Shown here in pieces: positions 31,681 to 42,693 of a DNA stretch of 64,000 nucleotides (the first letter of the stretch is position 1; each line of letters opens with the position of its first letter). The notes below the pieces were generated by a model, which was not told where the DNA came from, did not search any database, and worked only from the letters and a program-made list of their open reading frames with translations. The DNA lies in the NCBI GenBank assembly GCA_918807975.1, contig OU964918.1, positions 21,622,477-21,686,476 on the forward strand. The letters run 5' to 3'. Position numbers and translations under genes: made by a program. This DNA comes from Aplidium turbinatum. Lineage: Eukaryota > Chordata > Ascidiacea > Aplousobranchia > Polyclinidae.

Positions 31681-32391
31681 TTGTTATTATTCAAATTATC
31701 AAAACTTGACTGGCAGTTGACCTACAGACCCCACATCGAGTCACTCCGTGCCAAGGTTACCTCGCGAAATAACCTTTTGAGAAGCCTTGCAGGAACAGGA
31801 TGGGGAGCCCGAGCAACAACCTTGCGTACAAGTGCACTAGCCTTGGTCTACAGCTCAGCCGAATATGCCTCAGCTGTGTGGAACCGCAGCAGACACACAA
31901 AAAAGATGGATGTATGCATTAACGACACCTTGCGCATCATCACTGGCTGTCTCCGCCCCACACGTACTGCTTATCTGCCAACGTTGGCTGGCATTGCTCC
32001 TGCTCATGTACGTAGGGAAGAAGCCTCTCACAAACTGGCTTTGCATGCAAGACTCGATCCTCAACACCTTCTCCACAGTCACTTCCAAAGAAATGGACTA
32101 GTCAAACCTCAATGCCTACCATCAAGACACCCATTCCATCGATATGCTACACAGCTTGTGGATAAGAACTTCAGCTGCATGGAGACATGGGCCCAGGAAT
32201 GGAACGAGTTGCCACATATCCCTCCCCAGTTTTCAGTTATACCAGCACTCTCCATCCCTCCTGGAGCAGACCTCTCAAGAAAGGCATGGGCAGGCCTTAA
32301 AACTCGTGATTTTTTCCGGCAGCCATCGTGGCCTACGGAGAGCTCCTTCTCGGCGGCCAAATCTGCGTGCTTGGAGGCCAAAATACAATAA
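31681..32391 (+). pseudogene. LINE ORF2 C-terminal fragment in intron 1
   Basis: An open frame of 236 codons reads ATTLRTSALALVYSSAEYAS, DTLRIITGCLRPTRTAYLPT and LAGIAPAHVRREEASHKLAL. This is the region after the reverse transcriptase palm in a widespread invertebrate LINE. The frame is open to 32391, so the copy is not very old, but it lacks the RT catalytic motifs and the final Cys/His block. A related final block lies past the hAT element at 38832-39050. The two may be parts of one LINE, though about 670 bases between the hAT and that block are unexplained. Confidence 0.75.
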
Positions 32392-32850
32392 CATTAGCAC
32401 AAGCATAGGCGCCTACTTTTATTTTTGCACGGGGTGGCGGATAGCACAATATGGCAACCTAAAAACTTTCAAACTGCATGTTTTTGTTTGATTTTTACTA
32501 AGCGTGTTTCGTAGATGCAATTGTCTTTTCACACCTGATTTGTAGCTCGGTAATTTACAAAGCAACTTTAAAACAAAGTCTAAACTATCTCGGCCGAACT
32601 CTCATAAACAAACGGATAGCTTTATTTGAATTTCAACTTGCAATCAGATTTCAACATAAACTAGCAACGTAAACGCCCACATAGCTGCGGCACTAAACGT
32701 TTGAACTTATTATTGGAACTCGAGTTTTGAAGTGACGCAACGCTGTCAGGAAAGCGTATTTAACAGCAGCCAATCAAGAGATCATGGAAAACGCGTAAGG
32801 CAAAATGCGAAACACAAGGTACAAACTTAAAAGGCAAGTTCTCAAAAGAA

Positions 32851-35208
32851 TTAAAAGTTTAAAGGCACGTTTCCAATGTTACAGTATGTCGTGAATTTTA
32901 TTGTTACGTTGCTGCTCTGACACTTAACATTTGGCAAAAGTATTTTTGCGAGCAGCAGCTCTGTCAATCCAACTGTTACCGTAATCAACTGGTCAAGTTG
33001 TAACTGTGAAGCTTCAGCTTGATAAACATTTAAAATTAGGATGTGGTTCAATCGCTGTTGCGTCATGGTAGATCGCAAGTAGGTTTTTATGCGCCTGAGT
33101 GCACTAAACGATCGCTCCGCCTCGCAGGTGGTGGAAGGCAACGATAAGTATATTTTCACAATGCAGACCACGTTTGGAAGCATTAATGAAATTGCTTCAT
33201 TGCTTGCCAATAGATCAAGCAGTTGCGACATAGTTGAAACAAAAATCTGTTTTTGCTGTTGAAAACTTTCCAGCTGTTGCAATTCCAGACGCAGAAGCGT
33301 TGGGTTTATGTCATCTTTATATGTGGCAGTGACATTTTCAAAAGCAGCTCTGTTCTCTTCCGATGCTTGATCCTTGGCAAGCAGAACTGTTTCCTTGTCA
33401 TTGAACGTTTTCATGTCCTGCTGTGAATAACGTGACAAAAGTGAAGAAGAACACTGTTTAAATACGTCTAAATAAATGCTTTGGTAGTAAGCATCTATGG
33501 TAGAAAAAAACGGTTGCTGTTGCTGGTCATCGAAAGATCTTGCAGTACGTCTACCACGGCCACGCGGCAAAGATGGCAACTGCAAACCCATATCAACAGC
33601 TGATTTTTTACATGCGTCGAACAACGCAGATGCCTCACTTTCTGTTGCTGCATTCCAAGAAACTGTTGATGATACGGCTTCCAATAATTCACGTACCTTT
33701 CCGACATTGATCCCGCGTTTCTGAACAGCGATATGTACAGGGCTTAAAATAAGCAAAAGCTTTTGCAGGACACGCAAGGAAAAGTAAACGTCAAAATTCT
33801 CCATGGATAAAACATGGCTAATGGCATTGTTTCGGGTGACAGCATCCATGCCATCTTCTTTCGATGCTGTGTCAAGCCAATCTAGTATGACCTCATATTG
33901 GCCAAGAAAAGCATTTACGGCTGGGAGCTGCATTATCCAGCGTGTGGTACAGAGAGGGCGCAATGAAGGCGAGGAAGAAGATTCATTTATCTTCATGAAA
34001 TCATTAAATTTCGCCAGTCTTTTCGGAGATGCTTTTATAAAATTAACAACAGCACCTAACACTGATATTGCATGCAGTCCTTGTTTAGTGGATTTGAAGC
34101 AATCTTGTGCGATCAGATTTACTTGATGACCTGCGCAATGCAAATAAAGCATAGCTGGGCGAGTTTCTTTAAAGCGAGCTTGCACACCTGAAAGTCTTCC
34201 TGCCATGGCAGCAGCTCCATCATACCCTTGACCTCGACAGAGGGAAAGGTCAAGGCCAAGAGAAGTCAATCCATCAGATATTAGCTTATGAAGAGTCGCC
34301 GCATCAGTGTACGGACACTCGATTAAACCGAGAAGTGATTCATGAACTTTCCATTTTTCATCTGTATACCGAACACATAAACAAAGTTGTTCTTTAGTAG
34401 TAACATCTGTTGTTTCATCGGCCATGATACAATAATACTTTGCTTGTTTGACATTAGCAGTTTCATTACGAAGCACGTTGTGAGCAAGCATTTCCAAAAT
34501 TTCGTTGCATATTTCATGGCTTAACCATTTGTACCGTTGACGGTTGAGCCACTCCGCTACGTTTGAATTGTATTCTCCCAAGAGTTTCATTAATTCGCAA
34601 AAATTTGAGCGATCGTCAGTGTGACCACGAACAGCAATGCCTTGCCGACCAAGAAACAAAAGACAATTGAATACTGCTTTGATAGCATCACGATTTTGTT
34701 GCATTTTTTTACATGTCTTTTCGGATAAAGCAATTGTAGCTTGGAGACCTTGCTCAGAGACTAATTTTGCTTGTGTGCTATCCTTGTGAATACCACTATC
34801 CCTATGTTTTTTGATACCTTGTTTTCCTTTCTTCCAGTTACCATACCCAGTTTCTGTCCAAACTTTTACAGAGTTCTGAATTAATGGAGTTAACGACGCC
34901 ACATTTACTTTGTTGTGCGAAATTGCCCATTTGCAAATCGGACAGAATGCTCTATCTTTGCATTTATCGTATTCTAGCCAAGGGAATTCGCTCTCCCACG
35001 ATTTTTGATAGCTTCTCCCTTCAACAGCGATTATCCTGCTCATGCTTGGTTCTTCTACCTCCCTGATCGTGCTAACGCCTTCTGGCAGTGGCACACTTTC
35101 GTTTCGTTCAGGCGTTTGGTCACTTTCATGCTGGCTGAAATCCTGACTAGACGCAACAAAAAATGACTCAATGGAGGGCTGCAATTTTGAACGCTTTTTC
35201 GGTGGCAT
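32851..35208 (-). CDS. hAT transposase, ZMYM1-like, uninterrupted 785 aa
   Basis: An open frame of 785 codons with no lesion visible. Residues about 72-143 form a TTF/BED-like zinc finger (FCPICKWA with C89 and C92, then H135 and H141). Residues about 170-360 match the DUF4371 region of zinc finger MYM-type protein 1-like proteins. Catalytic candidates are D264 (IMADETTD) and D330 (GQGYDGAA); the hAT CxxH motif is at 358-361 (LHCAGH). The C-terminal dimerisation block reads YLSLPSTTCEAERSFSALRR and supplies the Glu. It should bind the CACTGGCGCC-type ends and cut and paste with 8-bp duplications. Copy B carries the same N- and C-termini, which supports both start and stop. Whether it is still active cannot be told from sequence. 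Confidence 0.9.
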   Translation of the reverse strand: MPPKKRSKLQPSIESFFVASSQDFSQHESDQTPERNESVPLPEGVSTIREVEEPSMSRIIAVEGRSYQKSWESEFPWLEYDKCKDRAFCPICKWAISHNKVNVASLTPLIQNSVKVWTETGYGNWKKGKQGIKKHRDSGIHKDSTQAKLVSEQGLQATIALSEKTCKKMQQNRDAIKAVFNCLLFLGRQGIAVRGHTDDRSNFCELMKLLGEYNSNVAEWLNRQRYKWLSHEICNEILEMLAHNVLRNETANVKQAKYYCIMADETTDVTTKEQLCLCVRYTDEKWKVHESLLGLIECPYTDAATLHKLISDGLTSLGLDLSLCRGQGYDGAAAMAGRLSGVQARFKETRPAMLYLHCAGHQVNLIAQDCFKSTKQGLHAISVLGAVVNFIKASPKRLAKFNDFMKINESSSSPSLRPLCTTRWIMQLPAVNAFLGQYEVILDWLDTASKEDGMDAVTRNNAISHVLSMENFDVYFSLRVLQKLLLILSPVHIAVQKRGINVGKVRELLEAVSSTVSWNAATESEASALFDACKKSAVDMGLQLPSLPRGRGRRTARSFDDQQQQPFFSTIDAYYQSIYLDVFKQCSSSLLSRYSQQDMKTFNDKETVLLAKDQASEENRAAFENVTATYKDDINPTLLRLELQQLESFQQQKQIFVSTMSQLLDLLASNEAISLMLPNVVCIVKIYLSLPSTTCEAERSFSALRRIKTYLRSTMTQQRLNHILILNVYQAEASQLQLDQLITVTVGLTELLLAKILLPNVKCQSSNVTIKFTTYCNIGNVPLNF

Positions 35209-35239
35209 TTTTAAGCTGAATAAAACTGGTATGTCAGTG

Positions 35240-35495
35240 AAAACTTTTACTGGACGACTTTTCGTAATTTTTTCTATGATGTAACAAGCAACTCCTATGT
35301 TAGGCTAATAAATTCCCGCATCAGACTTTTACAAGACGACTTTTTCGTAATTTTTTCTATGATGTAACAAGCAACTCCTATGTCAGGCCAATAAACTCCC
35401 GCATCAGACTTTTACAAGACGAGTTTTCGTAATTTTTTCTATGATGTAACAAGCAACTCCTATGTCAGACCAATAAATTCCCGCCTCACAGTTTG
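35240..35495. repeat. Three tandem 80-bp units in hAT copy A
   Basis: Each unit contains 'gacttttcgtaattttttc', 'tatgatgtaacaagcaac' and 'aataaattcccgc'. Copy B has a single unit (about 49095-49185), so the array expanded or shrank after the copies separated. Lies just upstream of the transposase start, where transposase binding sites are often repeated. Confidence 0.75.
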
Positions 35496-36044
35496 TCACG
35501 CATTGACACGCAATATTACTTCATTAAGTAGATAACAAAGTAGAAATTAAAGCATGAAGTAGATGACAGTACACTCCAATTGAAATTGGAAAATAATTCA
35601 AAATCTTGAGTAATTGAAAAAGGTTGCTTTCATTATTGGAAATTGGCAGGGGGTGTAGCTTTCCTCGAATAGAATTATGTAAACGTCTAAATTTGCAGAA
35701 CGTTAAAACTGCTACTTTACTAAGTGCACTTTTCAAATAAAACTCAAAAAGTTTCGAAAATTGCATTTTTTTTAATGAAATTTGAACATAGACATTCATT
35801 TACGAGGTGGAGCTATCAATCATCGAGATAATTTTGTTTCCAAGTATTTTATAGCTGTCATAATTGATAGCGATATTATGAGTAGGGATGCACAATACAG
35901 AATACCTGGCTATTCTAGAATATTCTAGAATACCTAATTTCGAATCCAGAATTTCGAATCTATTCTGAAATTACGCGGCAATTTTTTCCAAATAATATCG
36001 AAGAAATAATTGATGCCTGTGTTACTGTGAATCTATGATTTTTA

Positions 36045-36650
36045 TCAAACTTTTCAAAAAATTTCAAACGGGAATCAAGCAGTAAAATATGTAAACTGAA
36101 CATTCAAGAATACCGAACATTTCAAAAAAAATTACCGAAAAAAATTTGTTTTCAATGGTACTGGCAAGGCCCAAAGTCCAATGTTTCATTTATTTTTAAT
36201 TTTTTTTAAATGACCAAAAAGTGCAAACACTGCTCGAGAATACATCACTATCGACAGCAATAACAAAAGCCACGCTACCACATTTGATGTTTTGAGCAAA
36301 CTGCCTGATGTTTTGATGTTGAAATCTGATGTTTTGATAATAGTATATACAATATACATACATAATACATATATAGCCTACATACATAATAGCCTACAGT
36401 TAAATCGCCGCAGCAACAACTATTGCTCGATCAGCTGATTGCTAGTCTATAGTGACGTAGACTGTACAGTCGCACGCTTCGCTGCCCACGCCCATTCTCG
36501 TTTTGAAAGCTCTGACAAAAGCAGGCGCGGAATGCTGATCAGACCGCAATGGGGCAAAGTTTTATTGAAAATCGTTTTATGGTTAATATTTTAAACACAA
36601 AGAACGTGTACAATCGCCAAGTCAGGTTTTTCCTTTAGCATCCCTTTATT
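36045..36650. mobile_element. TTAA-type MITE copy, inverted relative of 60591-61127
   Basis: Matches the intron 6 copy in reverse over most of its length. Shared words include 'aacatcagatttcaacatc' (here as its complement), 'gctagtctatagtgacg' and 'tcaggtttttcctttagc'. The TTAA border is not intact here. Confidence 0.7.
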
Positions 36651-36763
36651 CTTCTACAGTCTACTGCTCACCAGTTCACGAATCTCAAGCGTGTGGTGTA
36701 AATCAATGCGCAGTACTGTACAACACACGTAATGAATCATTCGTGGCTGCACACACAAATTAT

Positions 36764-37380
36764 CAAGCCTCGAAATTCGTTTTTGTTGACGGCAGACAAA
36801 CGTGTCCGGTCTGAGCAGCTATATCGGCGGACAAATTAAGTCTCACGGTGGACACACCAGTTTTAGCGTCAATTGTCATGCTTAATTACTTCATCTTGAT
36901 AATTCTTCGACATTTAAGAACTATAGCTACGGTTTAGAAGGCGTTTTAAAATTTCAGCAAAGTCACTCTGAAAGGCTTTCATCATACCAACGACATGCGC
37001 TTGAAGAGTCAAAGCGCCGTGTAGCTGCTAAATATGCCGCATACCTGGTTAACTTCCACCGAACGAGGTCGTGTGGCTTCTTGCGTCACAATGCTTTTTG
37101 TTACGCTGATTCAATGAATGTCATCAATTGTTGAATCAACGTAAAAATCGAAAGTTTTCAATGGAAGTTAAGGGATACAGTATTCACATTTTCTAGATGC
37201 ACGCTAGAATGCGCGAAAAATTATATTCTCGCAACAATTGTTCGTGCCATGCAGTGACGATTTGTATCGCTAGTTCCTGTGTTATTTTTCGGGGGACAAA
37301 TATGACCGATCTAGATGGTACTTCCCGCGGACATCACATGCTGTGTCGGCGGACATGTCTGCCGTGAATTTCGAGGCCTG
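36764..37380. mobile_element. MITE 'CAGGCCTCGAAAT' copy 3, 6-bp duplication AATTAT
   Basis: The left end is CAAGCCTCGAAATTC and the right end GAATTTCGAGGCCTG. AATTAT is on both sides (36758-36763 and 37381-37386). The interior is more diverged from copies 1 and 2 but keeps 'tgtccg' and 'cggcggacat' words near both ends. Confidence 0.75.
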
Positions 37381-38111
37381 AATTATGCACTCGTACGGGA
37401 ACGCACTGCGTGCCTGCAGTTCTTATAACTGCGTGAACCATATGAAGGAAGAAAAAAGGGCGCTTGGAACAAACAGTCCATGATGAAAACAGTCGGCGCG
37501 CAAGACGGAAAATATCAACTTTACATTTGTTTAACGTCGCACACTGTTCATTTAACAGATTTATTTTCGAATCCTGATATCCGAAAAGAAACTGCAAATG
37601 CAATTCGAATACATTGAGATTCGAATCTCTAAGATTTGATATTCTGTATTGTGCATCCCTAATTATGAGCAGTTTAAAAATTTTCAAAAAATATTTTTGA
37701 GGGAGGCAATGGAAAGATCGTATGTTATTGATTAATAAATCCCATTGTAAACCTAACAAATGTAACAATGACTAATGACAAGTAACAAATAAAACAATCG
37801 CAACAACAACAAGGAAAAAACTCGTAGCCACATGTTGCGTAATCTTCACGTAGCTTGCTTGATGTTACGCGAGTATCATGCTTGTGACAAAAACAATCAT
37901 TTTCTTCGCAATACTGTATTGGTTCACCTCTTGCTTTATGTTGACTTGAAGCGAAAACCAATGATCAAAAAAAGATTTGAACATCCGTTCAAATTACATT
38001 TATTTGCAGTAAGTAATGTAATCTAAACGGGGTGGCTGCCACCCCGCCACAACGGTTATGGGGTGGCGTGGCCACCCCTTAACCCCATAAGTCGGCGCCA
38101 GTGAGCACAAG

Positions 38112-38780
38112 TAAATAGCATTAAACTTGCAACAATGTTAAAATGATCACTTAGCGTTGTTGAAGTCTGGGCGACGTCCTGCAATAGAATCGTTGTACCA
38201 CGCATTAAATGCTTTATCGGGATTGTAATCCGGTATTGCGGGACCATCTAACGACCCTAAATTGTTTTAACTGCTCGCAGCGCAGTAAATTGTTTCAACT
38301 GCATACCATCTTTCATAAAACCTGACCATTTATTCCGTTATGATGTCACCATTGAGAGTGTGAAGTCACTAACCCACAGCGTTCTCAACTATGAAGACAC
38401 GTGTTTTACCCAGGGATGTCAACTAACCTAGTTCTCCTTTTTAACAACGATTCAATGTCCCACAACATTGAATCGATATAAAAACGACAATATTGCCAGC
38501 TGATGTAAATTAGCACTTCGGATTAACACTTCGTTAAAATAAACATCGGGAATTGCAAACAAGACTTACAGCGCTGGTGATCGCAGCTGGATATATTCAA
38601 TACAACAGTAGTGACTATGATGCGCTGACCTAATTCTGTGTCACTCTTTGATAGTACATATTTTCGACATTTAATTCACGATCATTCTATTGCGAAATTA
38701 AATAATTGGCTAGAAGAAACCGGCGGCCAAACTTGGCCGACGGAGGAGGTAGCACAGGCGGTCATTCAAGCACTACTTAG
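38112..38780. other. Intron 1, no feature recognised
   Basis: No gene or clear repeat. It lies between hAT copy A and a LINE end. Confidence 0.4.
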
Positions 38781-38819
38781 CGGCCATGGCCGCGATGGCC
38801 GTCGGCTGCTTTAAGGCTT

Positions 38820-39110
38820 GCATGGGTTACATTGAACAGGATCAGATGTGATTTTGGCTGCACTGGAGCTAATCTGTTTAGGTGGGGGTTGCATAATACG
38901 CCGATATGTGTCTGCGGAGCGGTAGAACAAACAATGCAACACATACTCCACGAATGTTCCATCTTACGGCCCCCAAGTGGAATTATTGGTATTCGACAAC
39001 TGGACCCAACTACCGTATCTTGGCTGCACGAGGAGGCATTGCCAATCTAAGCTACTACAAGTCAAACGAGAGAAGAAGAAGATTGCATTGTTATTGAAAG
39101 AAATGACAAT
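38820..39110 (+). pseudogene. LINE ORF2 last block and 3' end in intron 1
   Basis: Reads LNRIRCDFGCTGANLFRWGL, then CVCGAVEQTMQHILHECSIL, then WLHEEALPI and a stop at 39048-39050. A short tail with 'gagaagaagaag' follows. The Cys/His pattern and the tail match the LINE family at 2430-2890. Confidence 0.7.
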
Positions 39111-40241
39111 GTTTAAATCAATAATTTTATTTTACCAAATGCCGTGCTCAATAAAGAACTTGATAGATGATTACACCTATGCTAGGACATCACAATGTTT
39201 TCTCAAAAAAAGAAAAGAAACGGATTTCTCTAGCTCAGCAGCTCAAAACCTACAGTGCTACACACTCAAATGTTGTGTTGCTGTTTTTAGTTATGTTACA
39301 TTGGCTTTGCGATTAGTTTAGTTTCATAATCAACACATTTTAATTGGTCTTTACTTTAACTTGTGTGATGTCATATTTTAAACTATTTTTTTTATGAGTA
39401 TTTTGATTTCCATGAGTGTCAGGTATCGTTTTGTCACTTTAATTGCAAGCATCAAAAAGAACCACTCTCCCAATCCTTGGTAATAGTTGGTGAAAACTGT
39501 AACACACTTAGTACTACTTGCTACTACTTGCTCAAGACAAAATTATGCTTTTTGTCTTGAGCTGACATTGGAGGCTGCACTCAAGAACTTATTTGGTCAA
39601 ATAACAGCAAGAATAAATTTGTTTGAAATGTTGTTTTTGCAAAATAATTGCACATATGATAAGTTTGGTACCACTAAACTGAATTGTCTTAATCATGCTG
39701 ATGATTCACACAAATAATTACTGAAAAGAATATTAGATTTTTCAATTTTTAATGAAAAAGGGTAGGAAATTTACTACTGATGCAAATCTAATGCCTATTC
39801 CGCTATGATTGTTTGGTAAAAAAGTGCCATGTTTACTATAGCTACAACTATTCAACAGAAATAGCAATGGCAATGTAAACACAAAAACCGCTTACCCAAA
39901 TGATCACTACAAATTTCCTAAATATACAGAAGCCATTGCTGGATTTAAGAAATCACCGAATCGGTTTTCTCCAAAAAAGGCTGTCTCTGTATTGGGATTT
40001 TTCCGAATCAGCCTCTTCCTATTAGATTCTCTGAAACGAGCCATTTTGAAGTTGTTGAACTCAATATGGAAAACAAGAAATTATATTTTGAAAAAAATAT
40101 TAGGCTACAAACAAAAAGTTTATCGTTTATCATTTTGTATGATCAACGGCCTTTTTTAATGACTCCGACTCCACAGCCCTACTAATAATGCCATGTTATA
40201 ACTGGTCCAGTAATCTTTTCACTATCATTGGTTTATTATAG
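39111..40241. other. Remainder of intron 1
   Basis: AT-rich, no supported element or gene. Ends in the acceptor '...attatag' at 40241. Confidence 0.5.
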
Positions 40242-40409
40242 ATCAAAGGAAGTAGTGGAGTGGGTAAGTCATGTCTTTGCAATCGCTTTGTCAGAGAAGA
40301 GGCCGATGCTTACTATCCTGACCACACCTCAGTTCTAAGCCAGTCAGATTTTGGTGGACGAGTTGTGAACAACGATCACTTTCTTTACTGGGGAGAGGTA
40401 ACAAAACAG
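40242..40409 (+). CDS. ARHGAP35: p190 RhoGAP, coding exon 2 (P-loop)
   Basis: 168 nt between TATAG and the donor GTGAGT, phase 0 at both ends. It encodes [17 protein letters not shown], then [14 protein letters not shown] and [24 protein letters not shown] is the P-loop (G1) that binds GTP phosphates; human p190A has GQCGIGKS at this place. The '[26 protein letters not shown]' stretch is almost the same as in vertebrates and identifies the gene. The few residues before the P-loop (EQIKG) replace the vertebrate EKEKG. Confidence 0.95.
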
Positions 40410-40909
40410 GTGAGTCTCTGGTTTAAGATGTTGATTGGTGGTATAATATCGTACATTCACAACAGTTGCATCACAACAAACACACTAACACAGTTTGGAT
40501 CATTATTTATTTTTGACACTTTAAAACTAAGATAAATTATATTATACATGAAAATTATAACTTAATCCAATCACATTAAACATATTCAATTTGGGTACAA
40601 CTAGCTTCAAGTAAAAATTCTAGACGGTTTTCTTTTCTCACTACGAACCACAATGAAGTAACTGTTGCATCAAAATCGGATTTCAACTTTTCTGGTCATT
40701 TCTTTGGAATGAACTAGAATCTATTGAAAGTTGTAGTCATAATGGTTGGTACAATACATTTGCTTCCACCTATTTCGCTTTTCTATTTTATATCAAGATA
40801 TGTGTGACTTAGTTTGAGATTGCTTTTTTCGTCAGGTGATTGTCTGTATCGATGATAAATGTAATAGGCTTTTACTTGTATTGCTCAATGGTGTTAATTA
40901 ATTTGACAG
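40410..40909. other. Intron 2
   Basis: 500 bp, GTGAGT...TTGACAG. No element recognised. Confidence 0.7.
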
Positions 40910-41035
40910 GATGATAATGAGTTGGATTACAAGTTCAATGTTATTGAACAAACTGAGTTTATTGACGACCAATCATATCAAGCACATCGCTCGTCATCCA
41001 ATCAAGTTTACTGTAAAAGGAGTGCCCAGACAAAG
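40910..41035 (+). CDS. ARHGAP35: p190 RhoGAP, coding exon 3
   Basis: 126 nt, phase 0 on both sides, donor GTAGGC. It encodes [20 protein letters not shown], then QSYQAHRSSSNQVYCKRSAQ and TK. Human p190A has '[36 protein letters not shown]' here, so the alignment is clear. It continues the GTPase domain. Confidence 0.95.
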
Positions 41036-41423
41036 GTAGGCCACAGCTTTTTGTTGTTGGAGCTTGTTTAAATGAATAGCCTATCTACAGTATATAGTTG
41101 TTGAATATTATTCTAGGAATAAATTGCGGCAAATGCAAACAAAGTGCTCAATGCAGCTAGCAGAGCTAATAATTACAAAAAACTAAACTGGTTATAGTGG
41201 GTAAGTCATGTGCTACCTATTGTTTTATGCTAGGTGGCCTAGCAATCGTTGGGCACAACACTGAAAAAATAAAATAATAAGTAAACAGGAAAAAGTTGAA
41301 GTACTACCAATTGATGGAAAGCAATCAAGTAAAACCGTAAAATTCGAAGTCCAAAATTGTTTACCTGTAAAAAATAGCTTAATATATAATATGCGTGTAA
41401 CTGCAGACAGTGCACACCGTTTT

Positions 41424-41590
41424 CGGAATGGCCCGTTTCGGTGAGTCCGATCCCTTAACAGGGAATTTTTTTAATTTTTTTTAAAAATTATTGGGTACCG
41501 TAGCCTAATTATCATTGCCGTTTTAGGGTTTGGGGTTAGGGTTAGAGGTTAGGAACTCACCGAATCGGACTCACCGAATTGTAGCAGACC
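41424..41590. mobile_element. Short member of the 61330-63011 palindrome family
   Basis: Left end 'cggaatggcccgtttcggtg', right end 'actcaccgaatcggactcac', inverted with respect to one another. The interior has 'gggtaccgtagcctaattat' as in the long member. It also contains 'ggggttagggttag', a telomere-like word. Confidence 0.65.
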
Positions 41591-41894
41591 CCACCATTTC
41601 GACCTTCCAGTCTCGTCAGTGCAGTGTTTACACTGGAATGGCCATGAAGGTATATACCTCCATGTGACATTTTCCTATTTGTGGTACGTAAGCATCAAAA
41701 ATAGTACTACTGCCAAGCTTGCCAAAGTGCTCAAACTGCAAGCAGTGAGCTTTGCGCAATGCATAGCAAGTGCTCCCAGTAAAGTGCTCAATCGGCGTAA
41801 GCCAAGAGCGTCAATAAACAATATGCGTATCGAAATTGTAATATCACAAAAAGTGGGTAATAATGATTTAAAAACAAAGGCGAAGGTATAAGAG

Positions 41895-42510
41895 GGTTAA
41901 ACTATATACATATAGTTTTTTAATTTAGATTTATGTTTGTACCTGCATTTTGAAAGTGTTTCGTCTCTTTTGTTGATGCATGAAGAAGGATCTGCTGTTG
42001 CAATGAAAACTTTTTCTGTGAGGCACAAATCACACCTTCTTGATCCACATCTGTATGGCTTTGAACTGGCGATTATTTTCCATTTGATTATAATTTTTTT
42101 CCTATGATTTTCAAAGACCACTTTACATGGTTTCAAAATCTTGTTTTGAATTGATCTTCTCTGAGACCAAATTGTTCAGAGTTTGAATGAATGATGGTAG
42201 CTTCATAAACAACACAGACAACAAGACAATTTCCTTTCAAAGGGCAACTCGTTTTACCTCGGCAATTTTACTGTTTTGTTTCGGAGGATACTTGATTATC
42301 ATTTAAAACATTACAATTGTGGCTTTGTATGTGATCGGAAACGTTTTGCATGCACGAATAGCTGTGTCCGATAGTGTTGCGGTTAAACAGTTTGAAATAT
42401 TTGTGGTACGGCGTGAAATTTTTTTTACGAGGAATACTGTTTTCCAATATTGGATTAGTTGTGTTGAATACATTACATATGCAATACAGGACTGTCAATC
42501 TTTCAGTCTG
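41895..42510 (-). pseudogene. Penelope-like element fragment (GIY-YIG region), antisense
   Basis: The minus strand reads KLFNRNTIGHSYSCMQNVSD followed by HIQSHNCNVL. Further on it reads KWKIIASSKPYRCGSRRCDL, then CLTEKVFIATADPSS and SKCRYKHKSK. These are the 'SYSC..N....I..HN..VL' linker and the 'KPY..G..RCDLCL.EK..I' end of the GIY-YIG endonuclease region of Penelope-like retroelements. The central GIY-YIG residues are not in one frame; the copy is decayed and lacks its reverse transcriptase. Its upstream edge lies within about 25 bases of the exon 4 acceptor. Confidence 0.6.
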
Positions 42511-42534
42511 GTTTATACAGTGTTATAATTTTAG

Positions 42535-42693
42535 ATATCTTCTGCTGAAAAGATGATGTACATTTGCACTGACCAACTTGGGATTGAGTCAGACTTTGAA
42601 GCGAAACCTATGTCGGATGGAAAACTTACCATTGATGGCTTTGTGCTGTGTTTTGACGTGAGCTTAGTCACCAACCGTTCGATTGATGACCAG
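42535..42693 (+). CDS. ARHGAP35: p190 RhoGAP, coding exon 4
   Basis: 159 nt, acceptor ATTTTAG, donor GTATAT, phase 0. It encodes [40 protein letters not shown] and [13 protein letters not shown]. Human p190A: '[53 protein letters not shown]'. It is still within the N-terminal GTPase domain. Confidence 0.95.

Larger units (their letters stand above)
35883..37661. mobile_element. hAT-type MITE nested in hAT copy A
   Basis: Inverted ends TAGGGATGCACAATACAGAA, exact 8-bp duplication ATTATGAG (35875-35882 and 37662-37669). The matching place in hAT copy B (about 49536-49545, 'gatatcatgggcagttt') has no insertion, giving an empty site. Inside it are two smaller repeats: a relative of the TTAA MITE (about 36045-36650) and copy 3 of the 6-bp-duplication MITE (36764-37380). 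Confidence 0.9.
32404..38103 (-). mobile_element. hAT transposon copy A, with a complete transposase ORF
   Basis: The ends are inverted repeats: CATAGGCGCCTACTTTT on the left; the right end, reverse-complemented, is CACTGGCGCCGACTTATG. The 8-bp duplication AGCACAAG flanks it exactly (32396-32403 and 38104-38111). The total length is 5.7 kb, of which 1.78 kb is a later MITE (35883-37661). A transposase ORF of 785 codons runs right to left. Near the transposase start, 35240-35495 holds three tandem units of about 80 bp. It sits in intron 1 of the RhoGAP gene, antisense to it. Copy B at 48285-51030 is an internally deleted relative. Confidence 0.92.
41036..42534. other. Intron 3, with a short palindrome-family MITE and a Penelope fragment
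   Basis: 1.5 kb. It holds a small element at about 41424-41590 and an antisense Penelope fragment at about 41895-42510. An open frame at 41619-41891 is anonymous. Confidence 0.6.

Noticed and set aside
31681-39110. A single LINE split by hAT copy A
   Set aside because: Attractive because both pieces belong to one family, but 670 bases right of the hAT are unexplained and the left piece diverges before the joint, so they are kept separate.
40260-40535. A short GTPase gene read straight through from 40260
   Set aside because: The conserved part ends at a GTGAGT donor at 40410; the codons beyond are intron.
41619-41891. An extra coding exon in intron 3
   Set aside because: The 90-codon frame has no resemblance to p190 RhoGAP, and exons 3 and 4 already join in phase with no missing residues.
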